From Flaviramulus basaltis (GTDB taxonomy: Bacteria; Bacteroidota; Bacteroidia; Flavobacteriales; Flavobacteriaceae), in contig NZ_FPKV01000002.1 in the NCBI RefSeq assembly GCF_900114265.1, forward strand, positions 930,001 through 994,000: a stretch of 64,000 nt of DNA, written 5' to 3'. Below are positions 22,750 through 32,631 of the stretch, piece by piece. Within the stretch, counting starts at the first letter, position 1, and each line of letters begins with the position of its first letter. The notes under the pieces are model-generated. The model was not told the origin of the DNA. It did not search any database and saw only the letters and a list, made by a program, of their open reading frames with translations. A program made the translations under genes and the position numbers.

Positions 22750-25700
22750 TTAATCTTCTGGTTGAATAGATGAATTTGTTTTAGCTTCTTCAGTTTTTAT
22801 TTTACTTAATTCTGCTTTTGCTTCCGAAACTACATCATCAAATTCCGGGAAATTTTGAATGACACTTTCTAAAATATAAGTCGCTTGAAAGGCATCATTT
22901 AAAGCATAATAATTTTTCGCCATAAGCACTAAACCCTTTGCACTATAATATCGATATCCTGAAAAATCCTTGGCTAATTTTTGAACTGCTTGGTTGGATG
23001 CTTCATGCTTGCCATCTTTATTTTTAAAATAGGCATTATAATATAAAGCTTCGGCTGCAGTTTCTCCTGTTGCTACTTTTTCAACTTGGGCATATGCAGT
23101 TTTTGCCTTTGCTTCATCATTAGTTTTTATAGCAGAACGTGCAATTATAACGTGCGCATCACTTTTAATTTTATTATCAATTTTTGAACTTGCCAACACT
23201 TTATCTGCATATGTAAAAGCATCATTGTAATTTTCTAATTGATAATATGCTTTCATTAAATTAGATTGTGCAAAAACCACATTCTGTGGAAAGTTTGCCT
23301 CTTGCTCTAATCTCAATAATAACGGAATAGCCTGATTCCAACTTTTCTTTTGTAAATAAAACTGAGATAAACGTGTCAATGCTTCTTCTGTATATTCACT
23401 ATGCGATGTTTCAACTATATATTTATAATGTGGTGCTGCATTTTCTAATAAATCTTTTTTGTAATACAATTGTGCCACATAAAAATGTGATTGTAATGCA
23501 TGTAATCCGTTAGGAAATTGGTTTAAATAACCATTAAACTGCTTGATGGCTTTATCTGTATTATTATCTAAATATTGTTTTTCTGCAGCTTCATAGGTTG
23601 CATTATCTAAATCGGCATCGGTAACTTCAACATAATCCAAAGTTTTAACCCAAGATGCATATTCGTTTACACGACCTAAATCTATATATATCAATCTCGC
23701 CGTAGCAACTGCTTGAACAGCTTCTGGCGAACCCGCATAATCGCTTGCAACTTTTTTGAATTTAGTTAAAGCATTTTCATTTTCACTAGCATTATAATAA
23801 ACTAAACCTTGTCGCAATAAGGCTTTTGGGACAAATGAACTCATACGATATTCATTATTTAAACGATTATAAATCGCTAATGCTTTATCTGTTTCGTTTG
23901 CTTTTACATATGAATTACCAAGCTCATACATCGCATCATCTCGTAATTTAGAATTTGGATAATCTGAAATAAACTTCTCTAAAGATTTTATTTTTTTTGA
24001 TGATTGCCCCGTATAACCAATACTAATCGCTTTTTGAAAAGCTGGATAATCTGAATCTATTTCGTTTAGTTTAATGGCATTTTCATAAGCATTAATAGCA
24101 CTTTCATATTGACTGGAAACAAAATGCGCATCGCCCAAACGTAAATAAGCATCATTCAACCTAACTTTGTCTTCTCTTTTTTTAGAAATAAACTGATTAA
24201 AAAACTTTGTAGCTTGCTCATAATTTTTCAACTTAAAATATGTGTACGCTAAGTTATAATCTATATTTTCATTTTCAGGTGCTGAAGAAGATTCTGCTTG
24301 TTGTTGAAATTGCTTAAATCCAATTAGCGCCTCATCATAATTGGTTAAATTATAATCGGCTTCAGCTTTCCAAAATGTTGCTCTAGCGGTATAATTTGGA
24401 TCTCTTGGTTCTTTTAAAGAAGCATCAAAAAGGGTTTCTGCTTCTAAATAATCATTTTCATTATAAAGTTCTAAACCTCTATAAAACGCCACTTTTTGGT
24501 AAGCAACTTTGTTTTCAAAACTCTTTTTACCTTCCAATAGTTTTAAAGCTTCTTTATAATTTTTGGAAGTGATGTAAGAATCTATTAAAAGGGTTTCAAT
24601 TTCTTCTTTGTAACTCGTATTTGGATATTTATTTAAATACCCTGCTAAAACTTGTGGTGTCGGTTGGTATGGATTACCAATTTCATAACTAATCTTTGCA
24701 TAATTTAACCAAGCATCTTCCTGAATTTTTAAATCGAAATCCATTTCTGATGCATTTCTAAAGGCATTTAAAGCCTCCTGTTTTTTATCAAGGTTGATAT
24801 AACTTTCTCCTAAATGGTAATATGCATTTTGAGCAATTGAGTTACTTCCTCCTACTATTTTATTAAACTCAGATATAGCTTTTTCGTAGTCCTTTTGCTT
24901 ATAATAAGCATATCCTAATTGATAATAATCTGTATTATTCCATTTTCCTGTTTTCTCTCTATTTCCTTTTTTCCCTTTATACTCGGTTAAAAATGGAATA
25001 GCTTCAGCATATTTTTCTAAATTGAAATAACTTTCACCTATAATTTTTGAAAGCTCAGAGACTTCAGTTTCATCACTTGTATCTAATCTTTCCTTAGCCA
25101 GTACTATTGCTTTTTCAAAATTCCCTAGTTTGAAGTTTAAATCCGCTTGATAATAAGACAGTTTTTCTTTGTAACGCTCTTGGTCACTTACTTGATCAAA
25201 ATAGGCATTAGCTTGTTCATAATCATCTCCCTCATAAGCCATAAAACCTATATAATATTTAGCTTGCGAACCGTACTCTTGTGAGCTTTCTACTTTACTT
25301 AAATACTTCTTTGCCTCTTTATATTGCTTAACAGAAAATGCCGAATAACCATTATTAAAATAGAATTTTTCTTTTTCTTTTCGTCCTAAAGCATTCTCAT
25401 CAACTTTATCATACCATTTTCTCGCATAAGCGTATTTAGAATTTTCAAAATAGTAATCGGCAACATCTACAAAAGCAGTATTTCGTTTGGTACTTGTTGG
25501 ATATTCTTTTACAAAATCTTCAACTAATTGATCTGCATTTTGCTGATTTAATCTCACAGCACAATTAGCAATGTAATACGCACAGTCTGATTGTAAAACT
25601 TCTTCTTTAGCCGTTTTTTTTACACTGCTAAACAACGACTGAGCCGCTAAATATTGTTGATTATTATATAGAGATAATGCCTTTTGATAATCAACCAAAT

Positions 25701-25788
25701 TACTGGCGTATGTGGCAGATTGTTGTGCTATAATTTGAAAACTAAAACTTATAGCCACAAACAGTGAAACAATATTTTTTTTAGTCAT
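22750..25788 (-). CDS. Secreted long TPR-repeat protein
   Basis: The product is 1012 residues from the start MTKKNIVSLFVAISFSFQ, which yields a clean signal peptide ending IIAQQ; the frame is open ten codons further. The mature protein consists almost entirely of TPR and Sel1-like helical repeats, e.g. YYIANCAVRLNQQNADQLVE, YYQLGYAYYKQKDYEKAISE, AYLRLGDAHFVSSQYESAIN and AMYELGNSYVKANETDKALA. YbgF/BamD-like spacing is seen throughout. It should lie in the periplasm as a scaffold for envelope proteins. It is cotranscribed with the downstream barrel gene, and the pair ends at a terminator. Confidence 0.85.
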   Translation of the reverse strand: MTKKNIVSLFVAISFSFQIIAQQSATYASNLVDYQKALSLYNNQQYLAAQSLFSSVKKTAKEEVLQSDCAYYIANCAVRLNQQNADQLVEDFVKEYPTSTKRNTAFVDVADYYFENSKYAYARKWYDKVDENALGRKEKEKFYFNNGYSAFSVKQYKEAKKYLSKVESSQEYGSQAKYYIGFMAYEGDDYEQANAYFDQVSDQERYKEKLSYYQADLNFKLGNFEKAIVLAKERLDTSDETEVSELSKIIGESYFNLEKYAEAIPFLTEYKGKKGNREKTGKWNNTDYYQLGYAYYKQKDYEKAISEFNKIVGGSNSIAQNAYYHLGESYINLDKKQEALNAFRNASEMDFDLKIQEDAWLNYAKISYEIGNPYQPTPQVLAGYLNKYPNTSYKEEIETLLIDSYITSKNYKEALKLLEGKKSFENKVAYQKVAFYRGLELYNENDYLEAETLFDASLKEPRDPNYTARATFWKAEADYNLTNYDEALIGFKQFQQQAESSSAPENENIDYNLAYTYFKLKNYEQATKFFNQFISKKREDKVRLNDAYLRLGDAHFVSSQYESAINAYENAIKLNEIDSDYPAFQKAISIGYTGQSSKKIKSLEKFISDYPNSKLRDDAMYELGNSYVKANETDKALAIYNRLNNEYRMSSFVPKALLRQGLVYYNASENENALTKFKKVASDYAGSPEAVQAVATARLIYIDLGRVNEYASWVKTLDYVEVTDADLDNATYEAAEKQYLDNNTDKAIKQFNGYLNQFPNGLHALQSHFYVAQLYYKKDLLENAAPHYKYIVETSHSEYTEEALTRLSQFYLQKKSWNQAIPLLLRLEQEANFPQNVVFAQSNLMKAYYQLENYNDAFTYADKVLASSKIDNKIKSDAHVIIARSAIKTNDEAKAKTAYAQVEKVATGETAAEALYYNAYFKNKDGKHEASNQAVQKLAKDFSGYRYYSAKGLVLMAKNYYALNDAFQATYILESVIQNFPEFDDVVSEAKAELSKIKTEEAKTNSSIQPED

Positions 25789-25983
25789 TAATGATTCGTT
25801 TTTTAATTTGATGTTCAAAGATAATTCAATCTAAATCCTATAACGCAACAATCGTGCTATAATTATAAGCCGAGTTATTAAATGTTAATTTTTAATAGAA
25901 AATAAAGCAAAGTTTTAATCGTTACCTTTTATGATTTAACTTTTTAATAATACATTTACAATACTTAAAAATTATCCGATTTT

Positions 25984-26667
25984 ATGTCAAACCCAATTTT
26001 ACAATTAAAAGATGCTTCAATTTTTCAAGGTGAAAGCTTAGTACTTTCAAAGGTTAATGTAGAAATTAATAAAGGAGATTTTGTCTATTTAATAGGAAAA
26101 ACAGGCACGGGTAAAAGTAGTTTTATGAAGACACTTTATGGTGATTTACCCTTAACTGAAGGCGAAGGACATATTGTAGATTTTAATTTAAAAACACTTA
26201 AAGAGAAAGAAATTCCTTTTTTAAGACGAAAATTAGGTGTTGTTTTTCAAGATTTTAAATTACTAACAGATAGAACAATAAATGATAATTTATTATTTGT
26301 TTTAAAAGCTACAGGTTGGAAAGATAAAACAGAAATGAATAACCGCGTTGAAGAAGTTTTAACTAAAGTTGATATGAAAACTAAAGGTTTTAAATTTCCG
26401 CATGAACTTTCTGGTGGTGAACAACAACGTATTGCTATTGCAAGAGCTTTATTAAATAACCCTGAACTTATTTTAGCTGATGAGCCAACTGGTAATTTAG
26501 ACCCACAAACAAGCGTTGAAGTTATGGAAGTTTTACAAGAGATTAATAAAAATGGGAATACTATTTTAATGGCTACTCATGATTATGCTCTTTTACTTAA
26601 ATACCCAAGCAAAACCTTGAAATGTGATGAGAATGAGGTTTATGAGGTTGTGCAGAGGAAAAACTAA
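25984..26667 (+). CDS. ftsE: Cell division ATP-binding protein FtsE
   Basis: This 227-residue ABC ATPase has Walker A GKTGTGKSS (about 38-46), Q-loop VVFQDFKLL, signature LSGGEQQRIAIARAL, Walker B LILADEPTGNLD and H-loop ATHDYALL. The short length and the FtsE-specific VFQDFKLL and NPELILADEPTGNLDPQTS point to FtsE. With FtsX it activates peptidoglycan hydrolases at the septum. No ftsX is adjacent, which I believe is common in Flavobacteriia. It overlaps the convergent glycosyltransferase gene by four bases. Confidence 0.88.
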   Translation: MSNPILQLKDASIFQGESLVLSKVNVEINKGDFVYLIGKTGTGKSSFMKTLYGDLPLTEGEGHIVDFNLKTLKEKEIPFLRRKLGVVFQDFKLLTDRTINDNLLFVLKATGWKDKTEMNNRVEEVLTKVDMKTKGFKFPHELSGGEQQRIAIARALLNNPELILADEPTGNLDPQTSVEVMEVLQEINKNGNTILMATHDYALLLKYPSKTLKCDENEVYEVVQRKN

Positions 26668-27755
26668 TTACTTTCCATTAATAGTTTCCATTCTTTACTT
26701 ATATTTTCCATAGACAAATATTCTATCGATTTTATAGTATTACTTTTACAATATTTATATAAAAGTTGATCTTCTATAAACACATTAATAGCTTCAGATA
26801 ACTTTTCCTTATCCTGTGGAGGCACTAAGATCCCATTTTTCTTATTTTTGATAATTTCGTTAGGACCAGTTGGACAATCATAAGAAACAACTGGTGTTCC
26901 ACAGGCTAAAGATTCTAAAACCACTAAAGGAAAACCTTCAAACTTACTAGATAAAACAAAAAACAATGCTTGATTCATATACTTATATGGATTTTTCTGG
27001 AATCCAATAAAATGTATTTTATCATTATGTGAAATATTGGATTTAAACTCTTCTAGAATGGTTTGATACCTACCTTGTCCCAAAATTAATAAATGAATAT
27101 TTTTTTTTGGTAAAATAGAATTTGAGTATGCTTCCATTAAATGATCAAACTGTTTAATATTATCATCCATTCTGCCTACCCCAATAATAAATTCAAAATC
27201 ATAGATTTTTTCGATTTCAATTTGACTATTTATGAAATTAAAATCTATTGGGTTTAAAATAATTTGAGTATTCTTTAATCCTATTCGATTTGCTCTGTCC
27301 ATAATCCCTTCGGAAACGCATACTATTTTTTTTGAGTTATTATAAATACGCCTAAATAAAAACCATGGTTTTGGAATATATTTAGACATTAAGGGTAAAT
27401 GAAATGTGTAAATCACGTTATTAAATTTAGGAATAACAAAGTAAGAGAAAGCATATTCAATTAGAAATCTTCTTCTTGACCTAAAATCTACAATAAAATC
27501 AAAATTATTATTCCTTAAATACTTTCTAAGTTTTAAAAACCCAATAAATTGTTGAAACAAATTAAATCGTGATGTCTTTGAAATATTAATACAGTAAAAT
27601 TCACCTCCAATCTCAAAATCTTTTAAAGCATAAGCTGCTATAAAGTGGACTTCAAAATTTAATTTATCTAGCATTAAGGAAAGTAGCGTTGACGCTTTTT
27701 CTGCCCCCCCGTTTCCTGCAGAAGGAGTTATAATCGCAATTTTTATAGATTTCAT
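26664..27755 (-). CDS. Family 4 glycosyltransferase (copy A)
   Basis: The 363-residue GT-B-fold glycosyltransferase has an N-terminal glycine-rich loop (TPSAGNGGAEKASTLLS). The C-terminal GT4 nucleotide-sugar domain contains VGRMDDNIKQFDHL and the E-x7-E motif in SSKFEGFPLVVLESLACGTP. It is clearly paralogous to the next upstream gene, sharing the motifs TFHLP, NPYKYM and LESLACG-PV. It probably adds a sugar to the surface polysaccharide or O-antigen. It is the last gene of the cluster in the minus direction. Confidence 0.87.
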   Translation of the reverse strand: MKSIKIAIITPSAGNGGAEKASTLLSLMLDKLNFEVHFIAAYALKDFEIGGEFYCINISKTSRFNLFQQFIGFLKLRKYLRNNNFDFIVDFRSRRRFLIEYAFSYFVIPKFNNVIYTFHLPLMSKYIPKPWFLFRRIYNNSKKIVCVSEGIMDRANRIGLKNTQIILNPIDFNFINSQIEIEKIYDFEFIIGVGRMDDNIKQFDHLMEAYSNSILPKKNIHLLILGQGRYQTILEEFKSNISHNDKIHFIGFQKNPYKYMNQALFFVLSSKFEGFPLVVLESLACGTPVVSYDCPTGPNEIIKNKKNGILVPPQDKEKLSEAINVFIEDQLLYKYCKSNTIKSIEYLSMENISKEWKLLMESN

Positions 27756-27822
27756 TATTCAAATATCACAAAATAGAATAGAAATATAAAAAGTAATTTT
27801 TTATTATATACCAAAACAAAAA

Positions 27823-28917
27823 TTAGTTTGCTAATTCTAAAACATGAATCCAGTCTTCAGCTATTATTTTTATATCATATTTTTCAACACTTTTTAATGT
27901 GTTGCTTTTACAAAAATCGTATAATTTAGAATCTGCTAAAAATTTATTAATCGCATTCTTAAGTTCTAAAAAATTCTGATCTTCAACTAGCAACCCATTA
28001 TATTCATTCACAATAACTTCTCTAGGACCTGTTCTACAATCAAAAGTAATAACTGGGTTGCCACAAGCTAAAGACTCTAATATAACGTATGGAAAACCTT
28101 CCATTTTACTACATAAAACTAAAAACATTGCCTTGCTCATGTATTTATATGGGTTCTCTTGAAAAGACAAAAAGTGAATATCATTATTTAAACCTCTAGA
28201 TTTTACACTGTCTATTATATCTTTTGTCAAAACCCCGCTTCCCATAATAAACAACTTAATATTTCTTTCCTTTAAATTAGTTTCTGTGTAAATATTAATT
28301 AATTTATCAATTTGCTTAATATCATCATTCATTCTCCCAACTATCAATATAAATTTATCCTTCTCAAGAATATCTTCGTTTTTAAGTTTATTAATTAAAT
28401 TTATATCTATAGCGTTATAAATTAAATCCGTATTATTTAATGATAGTTTTTCTTTCAAAAGAGTTTTAATTTCTTGAGAAACTACAATGTTTTTTAATGC
28501 TTTTGAATATACTTTTTTAAATAAAAAATATGGTCTTGGTACATACAAGAAAAGTTTTGGCAGGTGTATTGTGAAAATAATATTTTTTACTTTTTTATAT
28601 ATAAATCTATATATTAATATTTCACGTAAGGATGAATTTCTTGTTCTAAAATCTATTATATAATTAAAATTATTCTTCTTGACATAATTTCTAAAGTCAA
28701 TAAAAAAACCTAATCTAGTTTTAAAATTTTTCTTTAATTTTTCTTTATTTAAAATAAAATAATTTCCGTAAAAATCATAACTCACTTTATTATCTAGAAT
28801 AATAATGGAAACATCGTAATTAAAATCTTTTAACATTATTGACAGAATCGCAGCAGCACGTTCAGCACCTCCTTCACTTAAACTCTTTGCTACAATTAGT
28901 ATTTTTTTTTTATTCAT
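27823..28917 (-). CDS. Family 4 glycosyltransferase (copy B)
   Basis: This 364-residue GT-B enzyme begins MNKKKILIVAKSLSEGGAER. Its C-terminal motifs are VGRMNDDIKQIDKL and CSKMEGFPYVILESLACGNP. It appears to be a tandem duplicate, now diverged, of the glycosyltransferase downstream; both share the WFLF/YFLF-K-Y region and the KSNT near the C-terminus. The strong A/T bias and Lys/Asn/Ile-rich composition are typical of polysaccharide clusters. The acceptor and donor are unknown. Confidence 0.87.
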   Translation of the reverse strand: MNKKKILIVAKSLSEGGAERAAAILSIMLKDFNYDVSIIILDNKVSYDFYGNYFILNKEKLKKNFKTRLGFFIDFRNYVKKNNFNYIIDFRTRNSSLREILIYRFIYKKVKNIIFTIHLPKLFLYVPRPYFLFKKVYSKALKNIVVSQEIKTLLKEKLSLNNTDLIYNAIDINLINKLKNEDILEKDKFILIVGRMNDDIKQIDKLINIYTETNLKERNIKLFIMGSGVLTKDIIDSVKSRGLNNDIHFLSFQENPYKYMSKAMFLVLCSKMEGFPYVILESLACGNPVITFDCRTGPREVIVNEYNGLLVEDQNFLELKNAINKFLADSKLYDFCKSNTLKSVEKYDIKIIAEDWIHVLELAN

Positions 28918-29013
28918 CTCAAGATTAAATTCTTATAAATTAATTGTTTTTACTCATAATTTTTTATCAAAAATAAACGTTTATTTTTTATCTTCTTTTT
29001 ATTTATCTTAAAT

Positions 29014-29021
29014 TACATTTG
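29014..29021 (+). promoter_or_regulatory. Candidate -7 box for the GT2 gene
   Basis: TACATTTG matches TAnnTTTG exactly. Transcription from it would start near 29028. It rules against an upstream TTG start at 29019 for the glycosyltransferase and supports the ATG at 29061. Confidence 0.5.
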
Positions 29022-29060
29022 CTTGAAAAGCAACCGAAATTTAATCTTTTACATTTATTT

Positions 29061-30005
29061 ATGGTAGAATTATCAGTTCATCTAATAACTTTTAACAATG
29101 AAAAACATATTAAAGAAACTTTAGACTCTATACTTAAACAAAAAGTAGATTTTAAATTTGAAATAATTGTTGGAGACGATTGCTCTAATGACAATACCTT
29201 AAAAATTATTAATACTTATAAAGAACAATATCCAAACCTAATTAATGTAACAAAAAATAAAACTCAATTAGGGCTTTTAAAAAATTTTAAAGCTACTCTT
29301 GACAGATGTAATGGTAAATATATTTTTGATATAGCTGGTGATGATTTATTAAAATGCACTAATACCTTACAAACAATGGTTGATGCCTTAAAAAAAGATA
29401 ATACTCTTGGTTTTATTGACTCTGGATTTGATTTATTTTTAGAAACCCAAGGCAAAATCATCCCTTTTGCTAACAAAAAAACGATTTATGCATCGAACGA
29501 AAATTACAAAAAGCAGCTTTTATTAGGAAAACTTACACCTATAGGAATTTGTTTCAATAAAGCACTTTTAAATAAATTTGTCGATTTTAAAACATATATT
29601 GATATGAATATAACCATAGAAGATTATCCAATATTAGTTGATTTAGCAGTAAATACAAATTTTAAATCCATAACTAAATCTTTGCATATTTACAGAGTTC
29701 ACGACACTTCCTATTCACACAAAAAAACTTTTGAACAGCACTATTTTTTATTAAACCAAATGAAAATACTATTTGATTATTTTTCAATAAAATATAGTTA
29801 CTGCAATGAAGTTACTACTAACTTTAAAAAAGATTTCAACAAACAATTGCTTTATTTATCAGGTTATTATGGAAAAAAAAAGACCGGAAAAAAAGCTTTT
29901 ATTACCATTACTTCAAAAAGTATTAAAGACTATATTTATTTTTTTGCAAGCCAAAATAATCTTTTTAAGAAAACAGCTTTTTATTTAAAAAGAAAAATTT
30001 TATAA
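29061..30005 (+). CDS. Family 2 glycosyltransferase
   Basis: The 314-residue GT-A fold enzyme begins MVELSVHLITFNNEKHIKET. The N-terminal nucleotide-binding strand and EIIVGDDCSNDNTLKI are followed by the acidic metal site in FDIAGDDLL. The C-terminal third is basic, as in membrane-associated GT2 enzymes. The ATG start is preferred over a TTG 14 codons upstream, which lies in the -7 box. It is the only plus-strand gene in the polysaccharide cluster and overlaps the end of the FdtA-like gene by six bases. Confidence 0.85.
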   Translation: MVELSVHLITFNNEKHIKETLDSILKQKVDFKFEIIVGDDCSNDNTLKIINTYKEQYPNLINVTKNKTQLGLLKNFKATLDRCNGKYIFDIAGDDLLKCTNTLQTMVDALKKDNTLGFIDSGFDLFLETQGKIIPFANKKTIYASNENYKKQLLLGKLTPIGICFNKALLNKFVDFKTYIDMNITIEDYPILVDLAVNTNFKSITKSLHIYRVHDTSYSHKKTFEQHYFLLNQMKILFDYFSIKYSYCNEVTTNFKKDFNKQLLYLSGYYGKKKTGKKAFITITSKSIKDYIYFFASQNNLFKKTAFYLKRKIL

Positions 30006-30392
30006 TGAAATAAATTTTTTAAAGTTTCTAATGTAATCCTCTTCATCATAGACACCAGAAGCAACAACCAAACATACTGAACCTGATGAAAAACCTTCTA
30101 GCTCTCTCCAAATCATGTTAGGTATTAATAATCCTTTATTAGGTATATTAAGAGTTATTTTTCTTTTACCTCCATTTTCATCTTTTAATATGACATTAAA
30201 ACTTCCGCTTAATGCAATTAAAAACTCTTGCTGTAGTTTATGTGCGTGTCCTCCTCTATAAGCTCCACTGGGAACGTCATATAAATAATATATTCGTTTA
30301 AAAGAAAAAGGCAAAATATCTTTTTCTAAAACAGATAAATTACCTCGATTATCATGAATTTTAGGTATATCAATTATTTTAATTCTATCCAA
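30000..30392 (-). CDS. FdtA/QdtA-type dTDP-sugar 3,4-ketoisomerase (cupin)
   Basis: This 130-residue cupin of the WxcM-like/FdtA family contains IPKIHDNRGNLSVLE, RIYYLYDVPSGAYRGGHAHK and LIPNMIWRELEGFSSGSVCLV. The His pair GGHAHK is the active-site element of 3,4-ketoisomerases. These convert dTDP-4-keto-6-deoxyglucose to the 3-keto sugar, which is then aminated to a 3-amino-3,6-dideoxyhexose. The DegT aminotransferase four genes upstream would do the amination, and an acyltransferase gene sits next to it. FdtA and QdtA differ in stereochemistry and cannot be told apart by eye. Confidence 0.82.
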   Translation of the reverse strand: MDRIKIIDIPKIHDNRGNLSVLEKDILPFSFKRIYYLYDVPSGAYRGGHAHKLQQEFLIALSGSFNVILKDENGGKRKITLNIPNKGLLIPNMIWRELEGFSSGSVCLVVASGVYDEEDYIRNFKKFISL

Positions 30393-30404
30393 AATTTGAT
30401 TATT

Positions 30405-31145
30405 TTATTTTTTTCTAATTAAAAATTTTTCAATACTTACTTTTTCTCCTTCCCAATCTCTGGAAAAATTTTCTCTCACTAACCTAGCTGGCACACCTGC
30501 AAGCAATATATTATTCCCCAATAATGTATAATCCTTATTTAATAAACTATTAGACGCAACAACACAATAATCTGGAGTTTTTGTATTTTGCATAATAGTA
30601 TTTCTATTTGCTATTGAATTATAACTTCCTATTGTAATTGGTGAACTCAATGGATACCTCTCTTTAGTTACTATGTTAAACATATTATGAAAATTAGTAT
30701 CTAATACTTGAGATTGGTAACCTATTCGAGCCCAATTATTTAACACGATTTTATTAGTGCAAAATAGTTTCACATCTGACCCTAAACAAACCATGTGTCC
30801 GAATTCACAAAAAGCATTAACTCCAATATATATCATATAATCTTTTCCTATATGCACATGACCTTTAATTTTCAAATCACCATTTAAATTTATTTCAGCA
30901 GTTCGTTTACTTCTTGTTGCTAATTCAAATTGCTGACCAAAACCAACCATGCTTCTTTTTATAGGAGCTTCAATTATTATATTCCCATTCAACGATGTAA
31001 ATTTTACGCTTCCATAAAAGTATACTGGTAACTTAGCTGCTATTTGAAATGGAAACATTTTAAAATTAAAATACAACGTTTTAATCCAATTAACAGATAA
31101 TTGAAACTTAATCCAACGATATTTTTTTTTGAGAAACTTAATCAC
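30405..31145 (-). CDS. Hexapeptide-repeat acyltransferase
   Basis: The 246-residue protein has a basic N-terminus. A left-handed beta-helix is suggested by hexapeptide-like repeats (IKGHVHIGKDYMIYIGVNAF, VCLGSDVKLFCTNKIVLNNW, ARIGYQ) and the loop ITIGSYNSIANRNTIMQN. The C-terminal GNNILLAGVPARLVREN is the signature of this acyltransferase group. It probably O- or N-acetylates a sugar of the surface glycan. It is longer at the N-terminus than FdtC/QdtC. Its start touches the stop of the downstream-facing flippase gene by one base. Confidence 0.8.
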   Translation of the reverse strand: MIKFLKKKYRWIKFQLSVNWIKTLYFNFKMFPFQIAAKLPVYFYGSVKFTSLNGNIIIEAPIKRSMVGFGQQFELATRSKRTAEINLNGDLKIKGHVHIGKDYMIYIGVNAFCEFGHMVCLGSDVKLFCTNKIVLNNWARIGYQSQVLDTNFHNMFNIVTKERYPLSSPITIGSYNSIANRNTIMQNTKTPDYCVVASNSLLNKDYTLLGNNILLAGVPARLVRENFSRDWEGEKVSIEKFLIRKK

Positions 31146-32629
31146 TAATATGTTTTTTTAAAAAATAAAGCTAATAATTCTTTTAATGGTATTTTTTTAT
31201 TCAACATATAAAACATATAACAACAAGTAAATATGGCAAGTAGGCTCATAGAAAAATACTTGTAAAAAGGCCAAGGTAAATAATTTAATAAAAAAGTACT
31301 AATACAAAGTAAGCAACATTTAAAAAACAATATATAAACTTCTATGTTTAAATATATTTTGTATTGTTTTTTAACAATTAATTTAATCCCAAAAAAATGA
31401 ATCATATAATAAGCAAAAAAAGAAATCCCCACACCTAAAAGTCCACATACATAATAACCAAACATTAACATAAGCAAATAAAGCAGACTAAAACATATAC
31501 TCGTTTTTATAAAAACCTTATAATCTCCCTTAGCAATAATAATGTAGCCCAAAGTCCAAGACAGTGCTTTAAAAATCATCCCTAAAATCCCCCAAGAAAT
31601 CATTTGAACTATAGGATTAAATTTTTGAGAAAAAAGTATTTTTACTATAATTGGTGCTAAAATTATAAAGAAAATTATTATAGGTGTGATTAACAAAATT
31701 GACAAATAAGATTGATGAAATGCCAATTTCTGAACTTCAATTTTTTTATTAATTATTTCAGACAGTTTTGGATAGTAGTTTTTACTCATAACAACAAAAA
31801 CAATACCCACGTAAGAATTTAATAATACCAAAGCAGCTCCATATAATCCTACTTGGTCTAAACCGCCTTGATAACTAATTCCAATCTGAATAAGATATTC
31901 GCTAACCAATCTAAATAACTCACTAAAACTAAGCATTATACCCAAATAAAGCATAGCTTTTCCATCAACAAAAGCCTTCTTATTCGTTATTATTTCCTCA
32001 TTTTTAATATGCCCTTTAGAATAAAAAAATGCTAGTAGAAAACTTATAATAGTGGATGCTAGAATAGCCGGAGCTATCGCATTAATTTTCCAGTAAAAAT
32101 ACATAGGAACAACCACACAAAGTGATATAAAATTAGCTAACAAATTAGCCTTTGCAAATAATTTCAATTCTCTTAAGCTTTGTAAAATAGATAAATACCC
32201 AGAAGATAACTGCTTAAATAAAACGGCTAATGACAACCATACAAATGCAATTGTAAAATCTTTATTACCAAAGGCAATTTGACTAAAATATGATGAAAAA
32301 ACTAAAGTAACAATACATCCAAAAAAACCTGTAATAAAAATTAATCGCTTAAAGACTGATATGGTTTTTAATACTTTTTTTTGGTCCTTTAGTCCAAAGG
32401 CTTCAGAAATGCTTTTAATTCCGCTAGACTCTAAACCAAAGCCTGTTGCACTACTAAGTAAATTTAAAGAACAGTTTAGTAAAGTTAGTATTCCAATACC
32501 AGAAGTCCCTAATAAAACTGCAACAACTTTTGATTTTATAACAGATATAAAAATATTAAAAAAATGGACACCTCCAAATAAGGTCGTTGCCTTTATAATT
32601 TGTTTATATGATTCTTTTGTTTCACCCAA
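31145..32629 (-). CDS. Wzx-type polysaccharide flippase (1)
   Basis: This 494-residue membrane protein has about 12-14 hydrophobic segments and belongs to the MATE-like polysaccharide/O-antigen flippase superfamily. The start MGETKESYKQIIKATTLFGG continues GVHFFNIFISVIKSKVVAVL, a common Wzx opening. It should translocate lipid-linked oligosaccharide across the inner membrane. A second, related flippase is encoded three genes away. It is two bases from the aminotransferase stop, so the gene order is tightly coupled. Confidence 0.83.
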   Translation of the reverse strand: MGETKESYKQIIKATTLFGGVHFFNIFISVIKSKVVAVLLGTSGIGILTLLNCSLNLLSSATGFGLESSGIKSISEAFGLKDQKKVLKTISVFKRLIFITGFFGCIVTLVFSSYFSQIAFGNKDFTIAFVWLSLAVLFKQLSSGYLSILQSLRELKLFAKANLLANFISLCVVVPMYFYWKINAIAPAILASTIISFLLAFFYSKGHIKNEEIITNKKAFVDGKAMLYLGIMLSFSELFRLVSEYLIQIGISYQGGLDQVGLYGAALVLLNSYVGIVFVVMSKNYYPKLSEIINKKIEVQKLAFHQSYLSILLITPIIIFFIILAPIIVKILFSQKFNPIVQMISWGILGMIFKALSWTLGYIIIAKGDYKVFIKTSICFSLLYLLMLMFGYYVCGLLGVGISFFAYYMIHFFGIKLIVKKQYKIYLNIEVYILFFKCCLLCISTFLLNYLPWPFYKYFSMSLLAIFTCCYMFYMLNKKIPLKELLALFFKKTY

Positions 32630-32631
32630 AA

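Noticed and set aside
29019-29060. TTG start extending the family 2 glycosyltransferase by 14 codons
   Set aside because: The TTG overlaps a TACATTTG promoter box, and the ATG at 29061 gives the usual GT2 N-terminus.
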